Of a stretch of DNA of 64,000 bases, positions 1 through 9,144 are shown in pieces. Both the position numbers and the translations under genes were made by a program. Position 1 is the first letter of the stretch; each line of letters opens with the position of its first letter. A model generated the notes under the pieces. It worked only from the letters and a program-made list of their open reading frames with translations, did no database searches and had not been told where the DNA came from. Source of the stretch: Paenibacillus castaneae (lineage in GTDB: Bacteria > Bacillota > Bacilli > Paenibacillales > Paenibacillaceae); NCBI RefSeq assembly GCF_002884445.1, contig NZ_KZ614144.1:2122290-2186289 (forward strand), in the 5' to 3' direction.

Positions 1-654
1 ATTATGGTTGCGGGGCTTCCCGCTTTGCTGCAGACGATATCGGCTGGCATTATCGGATATGGCTTCGCGAGGTTCGAGTTTCCATGCAAGAAAATTTTAT
101 TCGTATTAATGCTGATCACTTTCGTTATCCCGCCGCAAATTACGATGATGCCGACTTACCTTCTATTTAAACAGTATGGTTTGCTCGGTTCGCTGGAGAC
201 GTTTATTTATCCGGCCATTCTCGGCCAAGGATTAAAGAGTGCACTATTCATCCTTATTTTTTATCAGTTTTTTAGAAGCATGCCGGATGTGCTGGAGGAG
301 GCTGCTGAAATCGATGGCGCGGGCAGCTTCAAAATCTTTTACCGTGTTGCGGTTCCTATGGCCGTGCCTGCGATTATTATTGTCTTTTTGTTCTCATTTG
401 TCTGGTACTGGAATGAAACGTATTTAGCTGGACTCTATTTCGGAAATGAACTGACGATATTACCGCTGGAACTCCAAAAATTTACAGACAGCTATAACAA
501 AGTGTATCCTCCAGGCAGTCCTGGCAGCCAGCTGAACGAAGCCATCAAGTTGGCCGGAACGATTCTAACCATTGCTCCGCTGCTTATTTTGTACTTTGTG
601 CTGCAGCGCTGGTTTGTGGAAGGCGTTGACCGGGCTGGTATTACCGGTGAGTAA
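1..654 (+). CDS. Carbohydrate ABC transporter permease, MalG-type (5' end cut by window)
   Basis: Inner-membrane permease of a sugar ABC importer (binding-protein-dependent transport family, CUT1 type). The reading frame is open to the first base, and the 216 visible residues are shorter than the usual 270-300, so the true start lies upstream. Hydrophobic segments alternate with the cytoplasmic EAA loop, which starts EEAAEIDGAGS at nt 295 and contacts the ATPase. The C-terminal RWFVEGVDRAGITGE is typical of MalG-like subunits that end an operon's transport part. It is followed after 13 bp by a GH16 glucanase and then a GH2 enzyme, so the imported substrate is probably a glucan fragment; that is inference. 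No ATPase is present, as expected for systems sharing an MsmX-type ATPase. Confidence 0.93.
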   Translation: MMVAGLPALLQTISAGIIGYGFARFEFPCKKILFVLMLITFVIPPQITMMPTYLLFKQYGLLGSLETFIYPAILGQGLKSALFILIFYQFFRSMPDVLEEAAEIDGAGSFKIFYRVAVPMAVPAIIIVFLFSFVWYWNETYLAGLYFGNELTILPLELQKFTDSYNKVYPPGSPGSQLNEAIKLAGTILTIAPLLILYFVLQRWFVEGVDRAGITGE

Positions 655-667
655 GAGGGGAGCGCGA

Positions 668-1540
668 ATGAAGAGGCTCGGATATGCAGGGTGTACGATT
701 ACCGTAATTATTCTATTAATGATGGGGTGCAGTATGGAAACTAAGATCGAAGTTCCACAGGAGAAGAACGGTTGGAAGCTGGTATGGAACGATGAGTTTG
801 ACGGCAAAGAAATCGACCTGACGAAATGGAAGCATATAACCGGAGGGTCAGGATTCGGCAATAATGAAGACCAATTTTATACGAATGATGCAGCTAACTC
901 CTATATTGAGGATGGAAAGCTGGTCATTAAAGCGTTGAAGCAGGAGCATGGCGGTAAGCCGTATACTTCAGCGAAGCTGATCACGGAGGGGCTTGCGGAT
1001 TGGACGTACGGGAGGTTTGAATTCCGTGCTAAAATGCCGCTTGGCAAAGGGATGTGGCCTGCCATATGGATGATGCCGACCGATATGCAGAAATACGGCG
1101 GATGGCCGAGCTGCGGCGAGATTGACATTATGGAATATCTTGGGCATGAGCCGAAACAGGTGCATGGCACCTTGCATATGGGTAATCCGCATTTCTATGA
1201 AGGGGGCCAAATGAGTCTGTCAGAAGGGACGTTCGCAGAAGCCTTCCATGATTTTGCTCTGGAATGGACGCCAACCGAGATGAGATGGTATGTCGATGAC
1301 AAGGAGTATTATCGGACATCCAAATGGTTCATGCGCAACAATGAAGCTTCTGACAACGAACCATTTCCAGCGCCTTTCGACCGTTCTTTTTTCTTGCAGC
1401 TGAACTTGGCGGTTGGCGGCAATTGGCCTGGATATCCGGATGAAACAACGGTTTTCCCGCAAACGTTCGAGCTTGAGTATGTTCGAGTGTATCGGCCTGA
1501 TAACGGCAATTATGATTTCAATAACGATACTGCCAAATAG
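668..1540 (+). CDS. Glycoside hydrolase family 16 lipoprotein (endo-beta-1,3-glucanase-like)
   Basis: Predicted surface-anchored endo-glucanase that cuts beta-1,3 or mixed-linkage glucan outside the cell. Residues 1-21 form a lipoprotein signal peptide ending in LMMGC (Cys21). The GH16 jelly-roll follows from WKLVWNDEFDG (a hallmark start). The catalytic motif EIDIMEY lies at residues 151-157, with E151 the expected nucleophile and E156 the acid/base. The length of 290 residues fits a single-domain GH16. ATG at 668 is preferred because it follows GAGGGG and begins the signal peptide; a frame extension back to 572 lies inside the upstream permease gene. It is 13 bp after the permease gene and 29 bp before the GH2 gene, indicating one operon. 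The exact glucan is not decidable from sequence. Confidence 0.92.
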   Translation: MKRLGYAGCTITVIILLMMGCSMETKIEVPQEKNGWKLVWNDEFDGKEIDLTKWKHITGGSGFGNNEDQFYTNDAANSYIEDGKLVIKALKQEHGGKPYTSAKLITEGLADWTYGRFEFRAKMPLGKGMWPAIWMMPTDMQKYGGWPSCGEIDIMEYLGHEPKQVHGTLHMGNPHFYEGGQMSLSEGTFAEAFHDFALEWTPTEMRWYVDDKEYYRTSKWFMRNNEASDNEPFPAPFDRSFFLQLNLAVGGNWPGYPDETTVFPQTFELEYVRVYRPDNGNYDFNNDTAK

Positions 1541-1569
1541 AGCTTTTATCATAATTGGAGGAATATACA

Positions 1570-3588
1570 ATGGATCATCGTTTGGTACAGCAGGAAAAGA
1601 AGAACATGATTCAAACGACGATGGAATTGCGTAAAGTAAACGGAGTGACAGTCCCTTTTCAGAATGGCATTCCCGTACCGTCTTTTGATGCGCAGCAGCG
1701 TTTGAAGCTTGACTTGAAAGGTGTTTGGAAGAAGGAAAGATTTGCTGCGGATCATGATTTCTCGTTGTCTCAGCGTAATGACGAATGGTTTGAACGTGTG
1801 CGTATGGAAGCCGGCGGACGTATCGATGCGGCATTTGATGATTCAACTTGGGCGCAGCGCCAGCTGCCGTTTCCAGAAAATGAGATTCGCGGGAAAGAGG
1901 AACCGAACTCAAGCGAAACGTACGAAGATGGTGTGTGGTATCGTCGTTCATTCACGCTGGGTTCAGAATGGCTGAATAAGTCGGTTACGCTGCATGCGCT
2001 TGCGATCAGCTATGTAGCCGATGTATGGGTGAATGGACACTGGGTCGGCTACCATGAGGGTGGATTTACGCCGTTTGCTCTCGATTTGACTCCTTTTGTA
2101 AAAATTGGCGAGTTAAACACGATTGCGCTTCGAATTGATAATCCGCCTTGGGGCAGTCGGGACGATATTATACCAGCTACGCCGGGAACAGACTTCTTTA
2201 ATTACACCGGCGTGATACATGACTTATATATTAGCGGTGCTTCTATATGTCACGTACCGAGAGTTAATATCGTGCCGCTCGACATAGAGGGACGAGTGAA
2301 ATTTAGTGTAGTACTAGAAAATCGCGGCTCTGAGGCAATGGAGGCGATCGTTCGCGGACATATTTTTGATGCGGATTGTCATTCAGAAGCATTCTTGAAT
2401 TCTCCACTCGCTGCGGATATCAAGGGAAATGAAGCATTATGGGTCGGTGATTTAAGCTGGACAGCAGCACTCGCTCCCTTTGAGACTCAGGTATTTGAAG
2501 CCAGTGTACAAATCCAAGCTCCTCGATTATGGGCATTCTGGCAGCCTGAGCTGTACGTAGCAGAATTTTCAGTCACAATGGGGGATCAGGCGGAAGCGGT
2601 AGATCGCTTTGCTGCGCAGTTCGGCATTCGTACCGTAACGACGGAAGGGACGAATTTGCTGTTGAACGGACGTCCGGCGTTTCTCGCTGGCGTTGCGCGT
2701 CATGAAGAGTGGCCGGATACAGGACGATCAGCTACTTGGAATCAAATTCGTGATGACCTTGTTCAGATGAGGCAATCCATGTTTGTCAATTTCGTCAGAA
2801 CAGCACACTATCCGAACCATGTGTACACAACGATATTGACGGACCGGCTTGGACTTGCGACTGTCAGCGAAATTCCGCTCTGGCAATTTAGGCGCGAGCA
2901 TTTCGAGGCTCAGGAGCAGAAGCGGCTCTCCGATCAAATGTGGAGGGAAATGATATTTTCCCAATACAACAGTCCTTCCATTCTGATGTGGAGTACGCAG
3001 AACGAATCTATTGAAGTTGAGCTTCGTACCGTATACAACAAACGTCTCGTCGCGGATTTGAAAAACAATTATGCGGATGGAAGGCTTACTACTCAAAGTG
3101 CGGCGGCAGATCAGCCAGGTGCGCATGATGCTTCTATGGAGCCGCTGGATGTGGCGGGCTGGACGATGTATTTCGGCATATTCCACGGCAGCACGTATTA
3201 TGACGGCACGAAGGATTTTCTTCAGAAGGCACATGAGCTTTGGCCGAACAAGCCAATATGGAATACCGAGTTTGGCCATTGGTCCTCCGATCAGGATACC
3301 ATGGCGTCGGAGCAGCTGAAAACCTACAAGGAAACGCTTCAGGCATTAATGGAGCGGGCTGTCATCTCTGATGACGGCAAGGCTGAGCAAAGGGCTGACG
3401 GCTTTCTTGTCGGCATTGATTTCTGGATTATGTATGATTGGTATGTCAATCACAACAACTGGATCGATACATTCGGTATTTATCATATGGATCGGAAAAC
3501 GATGAAGCCGGTTGGAGAAGCTCTTAGTCATGATTATGAACGATTTACCGCATACGAGGGTGGATTTGTGAAGCAGCCGAAGAGTTAG
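1570..3588 (+). CDS. Glycoside hydrolase family 2 protein (beta-galactosidase/glucuronidase-like)
   Basis: Exo-acting glycosidase of clan GH-A, cytoplasmic because no signal peptide is visible. An N-terminal sugar-binding jelly-roll (around WYRRSF, DVWVNGHWVGYHEGGFTPF) leads to an immunoglobulin-like domain and a TIM barrel. The acid/base is E479 in TQNES and the nucleophile is E567 in NTEFG, both typical GH2 positions. The 672 residues are shorter than LacZ and nearer to beta-glucuronidase-type enzymes. ATG at 1570 follows GGAGGA by 7 nt; a TTG 15 bp upstream overlaps that site and is not a start. It is the last gene of the operon with the permease and GH16 lipoprotein, and probably finishes imported oligosaccharides. 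Substrate specificity is not assignable. Confidence 0.93.
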   Translation: MDHRLVQQEKKNMIQTTMELRKVNGVTVPFQNGIPVPSFDAQQRLKLDLKGVWKKERFAADHDFSLSQRNDEWFERVRMEAGGRIDAAFDDSTWAQRQLPFPENEIRGKEEPNSSETYEDGVWYRRSFTLGSEWLNKSVTLHALAISYVADVWVNGHWVGYHEGGFTPFALDLTPFVKIGELNTIALRIDNPPWGSRDDIIPATPGTDFFNYTGVIHDLYISGASICHVPRVNIVPLDIEGRVKFSVVLENRGSEAMEAIVRGHIFDADCHSEAFLNSPLAADIKGNEALWVGDLSWTAALAPFETQVFEASVQIQAPRLWAFWQPELYVAEFSVTMGDQAEAVDRFAAQFGIRTVTTEGTNLLLNGRPAFLAGVARHEEWPDTGRSATWNQIRDDLVQMRQSMFVNFVRTAHYPNHVYTTILTDRLGLATVSEIPLWQFRREHFEAQEQKRLSDQMWREMIFSQYNSPSILMWSTQNESIEVELRTVYNKRLVADLKNNYADGRLTTQSAAADQPGAHDASMEPLDVAGWTMYFGIFHGSTYYDGTKDFLQKAHELWPNKPIWNTEFGHWSSDQDTMASEQLKTYKETLQALMERAVISDDGKAEQRADGFLVGIDFWIMYDWYVNHNNWIDTFGIYHMDRKTMKPVGEALSHDYERFTAYEGGFVKQPKS

Positions 3589-3614
3589 TGCCTTAGGGTA
3601 AAGAAAAACTATGC

Positions 3615-3647
3615 AAAAGGACAGCCGATTGGCTGTCCTTTTTAATT
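3615..3647 (+). terminator. Rho-independent terminator after the GH2 gene
   Basis: Perfect 12-bp stem AAAAGGACAGCC / GGCTGTCCTTTT with a GATT loop, followed by T residues. It ends the permease-GH16-GH2 operon and may also serve the convergent cupin gene. Confidence 0.9.
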
Positions 3648-3660
3648 TAAATAGCGGTTT

Positions 3661-4347
3661 TTATTTATATTGCCATCCATTGCCGATAACAGGCTGCAGC
3701 TGCGGGAAATCATAGAGTTGACGCATCTGAGCATCCCCGTGGTTGTAGTATGCTTGACTCGTATACGACATATTAGCTGAGGCATTACTTTGAGCGCTTT
3801 GCACTTGATTGGATTGGCAGCTGTTCGGCGGTCCAATAAAGACGGTATCTGTAATAGGAGCCAACGTTTCCTTAACAAGTGCTTCATTGAGGCAGTACGT
3901 ATGAGCGAACACACTTGCTGGCGTCAATCGCAATAGATCGGAACCGCCTATGAACTCCGGAATCGGAGCATCGAATATGGCTAATAAATGCGTATTGTCA
4001 ACGGAAGCAATTTCATAATGCCACCATCCCTGTGGCACATTAGCCACTTGGCCTGGCTGGATAGGGAAGTTGAGAAGCTCTTTCGTAAACGGATTAATGA
4101 GGGAAACAACAGCCGCACCTGAAATGCAATATACCAATTCAGTAGCATTCTGATGGGTATGAGGCTCGATTACGTTTCCTGTGCTAAGAAAGATATCAAG
4201 AAGAGATACATTTCCTAAAGTATTAAGCTGATGGATGGAAAGAGTATTAATGTAATTCTGGCTATCCTTTCTGAAAAACGGGTTATTGCTTAAATCATAC
4301 GAGAACTGTATGGATGGTGAAGTATAGTCCAAATAAGAAACCGACAC
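3661..4347 (-). CDS. Single-domain cupin protein
   Basis: Small beta-barrel protein with a cupin metal site: HTH (H63, H65) and E70 form motif 1, and H110 in PQGWWH lies in motif 2, arranged as in oxalate-decarboxylase/germin-like cupins. No signal peptide is visible. The tail of about 45 residues (rich in Q, N and S, ending NGWQYK) is low-complexity and outside the cupin fold. Start is GTG at 4347, preceded by GAAGGG. Single-domain cupins of this kind are common in spore formers, but the sequence alone does not give a reaction; a spore-coat or stress role is possible. It is transcribed convergently to the GH2 operon and divergently from the sugar transporter operon. Confidence 0.75.
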   Translation of the reverse strand: MSVSYLDYTSPSIQFSYDLSNNPFFRKDSQNYINTLSIHQLNTLGNVSLLDIFLSTGNVIEPHTHQNATELVYCISGAAVVSLINPFTKELLNFPIQPGQVANVPQGWWHYEIASVDNTHLLAIFDAPIPEFIGGSDLLRLTPASVFAHTYCLNEALVKETLAPITDTVFIGPPNSCQSNQVQSAQSNASANMSYTSQAYYNHGDAQMRQLYDFPQLQPVIGNGWQYK

Positions 4348-4659
4348 AAGATTCCCAACCCTTCATTTAATAAAATAGGCTTTTGCCTGATGCGATATAT
4401 TATGTGCCTTCACCTCAGAAAGTGAAATTTTTATTTTTAATGGCTCTAGCAAATGGAAATATAGGTTAAATATTAATAGTATTTTTTTACCCCCAGACAA
4501 GCATCATCTGCACAATTTTATCCCCGTTTCTAGAGTTATTTGCCCCCTTTTTGGCGGTTTACAGCATTGTAACATCACGAAAAATCCCCTAAAATTTTAG
4601 ATACAGCACGACGATGCACGCATCAAAAAACCAATTTATTTCGAGGGGGATTAACAGAA
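4348..4659. other. Intergenic region between cupin gene and sugar ABC operon
   Basis: This 312-bp divergent region is AT-rich. It contains the palindrome CTAAAATTTTAG (about 4589-4600) and a TTTACA hexamer near 4560 that could be a -35 element, but no well-spaced -10 follows. I see no RNA gene or convincing operator. Confidence 0.4.
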
Positions 4660-6000
4660 ATGGGAAAAAAATCTAAGATGTTAATGGCATTATCGCTAGT
4701 CTTCGTTTTAATTTTGTCCGCTTGCGGTAGCAACAATGGTAACAAAGGTGCAGCTACTAATGCTCCGAAAGAAACAAATGCTCCGACGACGGAAGCGACG
4801 AAAGAGCCTGCTCCTGAACCAGTTAAGCTGCGCGTATTCTCAACGTTCGGCGGTACTGACCCGGCTAAGGAAGCATTCGAGAAGGTTCTCAAACAATTTA
4901 CGGATGCCCACCCGAACGTTACGATTGATAATGATGTCATGTCCGCAAATGATGACGGCTTCAGAACAAAAGTGAACACAGATATGAACAGCGGCAATGA
5001 AGCTGACCTGACGTTCTACTTTATCGGCAAAGACGCTGAAGGTTTTGTAAACGCAGGCAAAGTGGTTCCTTTGAATGATATTCTGGATTCAGATTCGGCA
5101 TGGAAAGATGGCATAAATCCAGCGGTTCTAGAACTGGTCAAACAGCCTGATGGGAAAATAATGTCGATACCTGTAACAGGATATTATGAAGGCATGTTCG
5201 TCAACAAAAAGCTATTCGCAGATAACAATATTGAGCTTCCAACGGATTGGGATAAATTAGAAGCTGCTGTTAAAGCTTTCGCGGCTAAAGGAATTATTCC
5301 AATCTCTGCACCATTCGATCAATCTCACTACCTGATCGAGCATTCGATCTTAACTGCTGCTGGTCCAGAAAGTCAATCGAAAGCGCTAACAGGCGATATT
5401 GATCCAAACTGGGAATTGGGATTAAACGGTTTGAAAAAGCTTTATGAGCTGGGCGCATTCCCTAAGGATGCAGCGACAATTGATCTTGGAATGGCGCAAA
5501 ACTACTATTACGAAGGTCTTGCAGCTATGCTAATTGAAGGCTCTTGGGCAATTGGCGGAATGTCTCCTGAAGTGAAAGATAACTCAACCGTAATTCCATA
5601 CCCTGTCGTTCCTGGCGGCAAAGGAAGCGGTAATGATATTGTTGGCGGCTTCGGCTCAGGCTTCTATTTAGCCCAAAAAACATTTGACGATGCGAAGAAA
5701 AAAGATACTGCAATTGCTTTGCTGAAACATCTGACTTCGAAAACAAGCATTCAGACGATCGCACAATCAAACGGCGGTTCACCTGCAGCTGATGTAGAAA
5801 TTACAGGCCAACCACAAGTTGCGCTGGATGGATTTGCAATGGTTTCCAAGGCTAATTCGATCAGCTCGGCAGTAGACGGCAAAATGTCGCCTGAAACGTT
5901 TACTACGATTCGCTCCTTTATTAAACCGATTGTAACAGGTGAGAAAACAGCTAAAGAGGCTCTTGAGGCAGCTAAAAAAATCGAGGATGCAAATAAGTAA
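4660..6000 (+). CDS. Sugar ABC transporter solute-binding lipoprotein
   Basis: Extracellular, membrane-anchored sugar receptor of the MalE-like extracellular solute-binding family 1. The lipobox LSAC places the lipid-modified Cys at residue 22. A T/A/P/E-rich linker (about 25-55) follows, then the bilobed binding domain. Its 446 residues are normal for the family. ATG 4660 follows GAGGGGG. It heads a three-gene operon with MalF- and MalG-type permeases and lacks an ATPase. The 105-bp gap before the permease carries a GC-rich hairpin that could lower permease expression relative to the receptor. The ligand is unknown. Confidence 0.93.
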   Translation: MGKKSKMLMALSLVFVLILSACGSNNGNKGAATNAPKETNAPTTEATKEPAPEPVKLRVFSTFGGTDPAKEAFEKVLKQFTDAHPNVTIDNDVMSANDDGFRTKVNTDMNSGNEADLTFYFIGKDAEGFVNAGKVVPLNDILDSDSAWKDGINPAVLELVKQPDGKIMSIPVTGYYEGMFVNKKLFADNNIELPTDWDKLEAAVKAFAAKGIIPISAPFDQSHYLIEHSILTAAGPESQSKALTGDIDPNWELGLNGLKKLYELGAFPKDAATIDLGMAQNYYYEGLAAMLIEGSWAIGGMSPEVKDNSTVIPYPVVPGGKGSGNDIVGGFGSGFYLAQKTFDDAKKKDTAIALLKHLTSKTSIQTIAQSNGGSPAADVEITGQPQVALDGFAMVSKANSISSAVDGKMSPETFTTIRSFIKPIVTGEKTAKEALEAAKKIEDANK

Positions 6001-6034
6001 TAGAGCAGCAATTCATTAAACCTCAAATGATACT

Positions 6035-6060
6035 CGCCGCCCTCTGAAGCAGGGGCGGCG
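6035..6060 (+). terminator. Intercistronic stem-loop (partial terminator or mRNA stabiliser)
   Basis: GC-rich stem CGCCGCCC / GGGCGGCG with a loop of about 10 nt, not followed by a T run. It sits between the binding-protein and permease genes, a common place for a structure that protects the abundant binding-protein mRNA end. Confidence 0.6.
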
Positions 6061-6105
6061 AAATCATTTCAAGCATTATAAAAAAAACACACCGTAGGTG
6101 ATAGT

Positions 6106-6963
6106 ATGAAGGGCGATAAGAAGTATATATTTTTATTTTTGTTTCCGGCTGCGGTCTTAATGTCAATTTTCATTTACTATCCTTTTCTTAAAAGTATTTA
6201 TTTAAGCTTTTTCCGGACAAAAGGATTTTTTGAGAAGAAATTCGTTGGATTCGAAAATTACAAACGGATGTTTTCGGATGATTTGCTCGGTGCGGCAACG
6301 TTAAATACGTTAGAAATCATGCTTTATGTTGTCATTTTTCAAGTCGGTTTTGCATTAGTGCTGGCTGTTATGGTTGACAGCATTAAATGGGGGAAAGCCT
6401 TTTACCGGACGGTGTTCTTTTTCCCAATCGTAATATCCGGCGCTGCAATCAGTTTAATGTTCGTATTGATCTACAACTATCAATTCGGCTTATTGAACAG
6501 CGCTCTGTCCAATTTCGGGATGGATAAAGTGTTATGGCTGAGTGAGACAAGCGCGTTGAAGGCGATCGCAGTTCCAACGGTATGGCATTATGTCGGTTTT
6601 TATTTTATTTTGTTCCTAACCGCGATGTCCAAAATTCCTTCGGATTTCTACGAAGCGGCGAAGATAGAAGGCATTTCCGGATTTAAGAAAACCGTTTATC
6701 TAACTATTCCTTTAATTATGAGTGATATCAAGGTTGTAATCATATTGGCTATTACCGGTACGCTGAAGGTGTTTGATTTTATTTGGATTTTGGCAAGGGG
6801 CCAGAACGGTACGGAAGTACTAGGAACTTATATGTACAAGAAAGCGATGATTGATTTGAACTTTGGCTACGGTTCAACAATAGCTGTCTATATCGTTGTT
6901 TTCGGCGTACTGTTGTCGGTTCTAACGAATCGATTGTTGAAAAAAGAAGAAGTAACTTACTAA
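6106..6963 (+). CDS. Sugar ABC transporter permease, MalF-type
   Basis: Membrane subunit of the importer begun at 4660. Six hydrophobic segments are visible, the first in YIFLFLFPAAVLMSIFIYYP. The cytoplasmic EAA loop FYEAAKIEGISGFKK starts near residue 182 and docks an ATPase. The length of 285 residues is standard for the CUT1 family. ATG at 6106 follows GTAGGTGAT. The gene is 20 bp upstream of the MalG-type partner, and the pair should form the translocation heterodimer. No ATPase gene is present. Confidence 0.94.
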   Translation: MKGDKKYIFLFLFPAAVLMSIFIYYPFLKSIYLSFFRTKGFFEKKFVGFENYKRMFSDDLLGAATLNTLEIMLYVVIFQVGFALVLAVMVDSIKWGKAFYRTVFFFPIVISGAAISLMFVLIYNYQFGLLNSALSNFGMDKVLWLSETSALKAIAVPTVWHYVGFYFILFLTAMSKIPSDFYEAAKIEGISGFKKTVYLTIPLIMSDIKVVIILAITGTLKVFDFIWILARGQNGTEVLGTYMYKKAMIDLNFGYGSTIAVYIVVFGVLLSVLTNRLLKKEEVTY

Positions 6964-6983
6964 CGGGGGAAGGGGGGCTGCAA

Positions 6984-7859
6984 ATGCAACAAGTAAATAG
7001 GGTTACACGCACGAAGAAAATGGCGAGATTAGAAAGACGTTTTGGAGCAAGTGATATATTTGTTTATATTTGTTTATCCTTGTGGGCTTTAACAACGATC
7101 TATCCGCTGTTCTGGGTAGTGAACAACTCGTTCAAAGTGTCTAGAGATGTTATGAACAATTCATTCCGCTTCGCGTCGAATCCCGTTATGACGAATTATG
7201 AGAAAGCTTTTGATCGAATCAATATGGGACATAGCTATATGAACAGCTTGATTATGTCCATTAGCACAGTTTTGTTGGTTTTAATATTTGGCGGCTTGGC
7301 CGCATATGTGATCGCAAGATTTCGATTCCGCGGAAGGAATGTCATTTATTCCCTGCTGGTCGCTACCTTATTAATCCCTACATTCGCGACAATTGTTCCC
7401 GTTTATGAGCTTCTGATCAAATGGAAATTGGTGAATACTTACTTAGGACTGATATTGCCTCATACTTCTGGTAATTTAGCTTTTGCTATATTAGTTATTG
7501 CCGGATTTATGGCTACCATTCCGAAGGATTTAGAGGAAGCAGCGTTTATTGACGGCTGTGACCGATATAAAATGTTTACGAAAATATTTTTGCCAGTATC
7601 TAGGCCCGTATTTGCATCAGCCAGTATTTTCGTTTTCTTGTGGTCTTATAATGATTTGTTTTCTTCCTTAATATTTGTGAATAAAGAGAATGTGCGCCCA
7701 ATTGTCGCTTTATTAAATGAGATTAGCTCACAGTACGGAACAGATTTCGGACTTATGGCGAGCGCAGTCTCCCTTACAGTCATACCAGTTATGGTTGTCT
7801 ATTTATTTATTCAACGGTTCATTGAGAAAGGCTTGACTGAGGGTGCTATTAAAGGCTAA
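6984..7859 (+). CDS. Sugar ABC transporter permease, MalG-type
   Basis: Second membrane subunit of the 4660-7859 sugar importer. It has an N-terminal cytoplasmic tail of about 30 residues, six hydrophobic segments and the EAA loop EEAAFIDGCDRYKMF from residue 184. The C-terminus QRFIEKGLTEGAIKG is the characteristic MalG-type tail. The 291 residues match the family. A long purine-rich Shine-Dalgarno stretch (GGGGGAAGGGGGG) precedes the ATG. It is the last gene of the operon and is followed by a terminator. Confidence 0.94.
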   Translation: MQQVNRVTRTKKMARLERRFGASDIFVYICLSLWALTTIYPLFWVVNNSFKVSRDVMNNSFRFASNPVMTNYEKAFDRINMGHSYMNSLIMSISTVLLVLIFGGLAAYVIARFRFRGRNVIYSLLVATLLIPTFATIVPVYELLIKWKLVNTYLGLILPHTSGNLAFAILVIAGFMATIPKDLEEAAFIDGCDRYKMFTKIFLPVSRPVFASASIFVFLWSYNDLFSSLIFVNKENVRPIVALLNEISSQYGTDFGLMASAVSLTVIPVMVVYLFIQRFIEKGLTEGAIKG

Positions 7860-7914
7860 TGAACGAGTCTTAGTTTGAGGTTCAGGAGTATGTTCAATCA
7901 TCCGCATTATATGG

Positions 7915-7970
7915 AAAAGTCTGTTTCCTGAGGTCGAAGACCTTTTGGAACAGGCTTTTTATGTTTTTTA
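7915..7970 (+). terminator. Terminator of the sugar ABC operon
   Basis: Imperfect stem AAAAGTCTGTTTCC / GGAACAGGCTTTTT with an internal smaller stem (AGGTCGAAGACCT) and T-rich sequence after it. Confidence 0.75.
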
Positions 7971-8049
7971 AGGAGATCATACCTTCTTGAAATGAATATA
8001 TTAAATGCCAATCCCTCATATATATACATACATGAAGGGGGTTCAGCAA

Positions 8050-9144
8050 ATGTGGATAATCATTCTAATGCTAGTTGGATGTATCTCTGGTTTTGTTCTG
8101 TTCAGAAAAAATACGTTGATCAACTCTCATGAATGTTATCAGGGTTTACGTAAACTATCCGTTATTATTCCTGCTAGAAATGAAGAATGCAATTTGCCTC
8201 ATCTTCTCGATTCCCTCAAGTCGCAAACTTTTCAACCCTTCGAAATTATTGTTGTCGATGACTTTTCTAATGATCGGACGAAAGAAATAGCGGAAAGCTA
8301 TGGCGTCACCGTTATTGCGGGCAGCAATCTGCCTCAAGGGTGGACAGGTAAGAGCTGGGCTGTATGGAATGGATATTTGCATGCTTCCGGAGATGTTTTT
8401 GCCTTTCTGGATGCTGATATAAGACTGGCGCCTAACGCGCTTTCATCGTTGATGAAAGCAAGAGAACGGTCGAAGGGGGTTATATCGGTTGTTCCTTTCC
8501 ATCATACGGAGAAGCTGTATGAGAAGCTTGCTCTAATTATGAATATGCTGGGCATATTCACGTTTACATCGGTTTTTGAAAAGGGGAATCCGAAGAAAGG
8601 TTTATATGGGTCCTGTATACTCGCCTTGCGAGAGGATTACGAAAAAATTAATGGTCATGAAAGCGTCAAATCTGAAGTGCTGGATGATTTGTTTCTTGGA
8701 TCGAAATTTATAGCAGCCGGTATTCCGGTCACCAATTTTATCGGGTACGGCTTGGTTTCATTCCGAATGTATCCGCAGGGCATCCGAAGTGAGATTGAAG
8801 GCTTTAGTAAAGGCGCCGTCTTAAGTACCGGCACGCTGAGTCCGTGGACAATAGCCCCCATAGCCATTTGGGTAGTGGGACTCCTTATGTCGGAAACGGT
8901 GTTTATATTCGCAAACTCTGCATGGGCTGTGCCGTTGTTGGTCGGTTATCTTATGTATATGCTTCAATTATTTTATTTCATTAAGTATGTAGGTGTATTT
9001 GGGATTATGATGCCTGTTCTTCATATCGCAGCTTCCTTATTTTTTATCATTATTATGATTTATTCGATGTATCAGGTCGTATTTCTGGGGCATGTAAGCT
9101 GGAAAGGAAGGCAAGTCCGAGTGGGGGGCAAGCGGAATCAATGA
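8050..9144 (+). CDS. Family 2 glycosyltransferase, membrane-associated (CrtQ-like)
   Basis: Glycosyltransferase with a GT-A fold: an N-terminal membrane segment (1-20), the nucleotide-sugar domain starting LSVIIPARNEE, DDFSNDRT, and the metal-binding DAD at 121-123. Three hydrophobic segments close the C-terminus. The arrangement resembles the GT2 group that includes carotenoid glucosyltransferase CrtQ, but no desaturase or other carotenoid gene is next to it. ATG at 8050 is chosen because GAAGGGGG precedes it by 8-9 nt; an in-frame ATG at 8005 has no such site. Its stop overlaps the start of the next gene by 4 bp (ATGA), so the two are translationally coupled and likely act on the same lipid. 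The acceptor is unknown. Confidence 0.85.
   Translation: MWIIILMLVGCISGFVLFRKNTLINSHECYQGLRKLSVIIPARNEECNLPHLLDSLKSQTFQPFEIIVVDDFSNDRTKEIAESYGVTVIAGSNLPQGWTGKSWAVWNGYLHASGDVFAFLDADIRLAPNALSSLMKARERSKGVISVVPFHHTEKLYEKLALIMNMLGIFTFTSVFEKGNPKKGLYGSCILALREDYEKINGHESVKSEVLDDLFLGSKFIAAGIPVTNFIGYGLVSFRMYPQGIRSEIEGFSKGAVLSTGTLSPWTIAPIAIWVVGLLMSETVFIFANSAWAVPLLVGYLMYMLQLFYFIKYVGVFGIMMPVLHIAASLFFIIIMIYSMYQVVFLGHVSWKGRQVRVGGKRNQ

Noticed and set aside
1220..1951. Long minus-strand frame of 243 codons across the GH16/GH2 junction
   Set aside because: It overlaps two well-supported genes with conserved catalytic motifs and lacks a ribosome-binding site.
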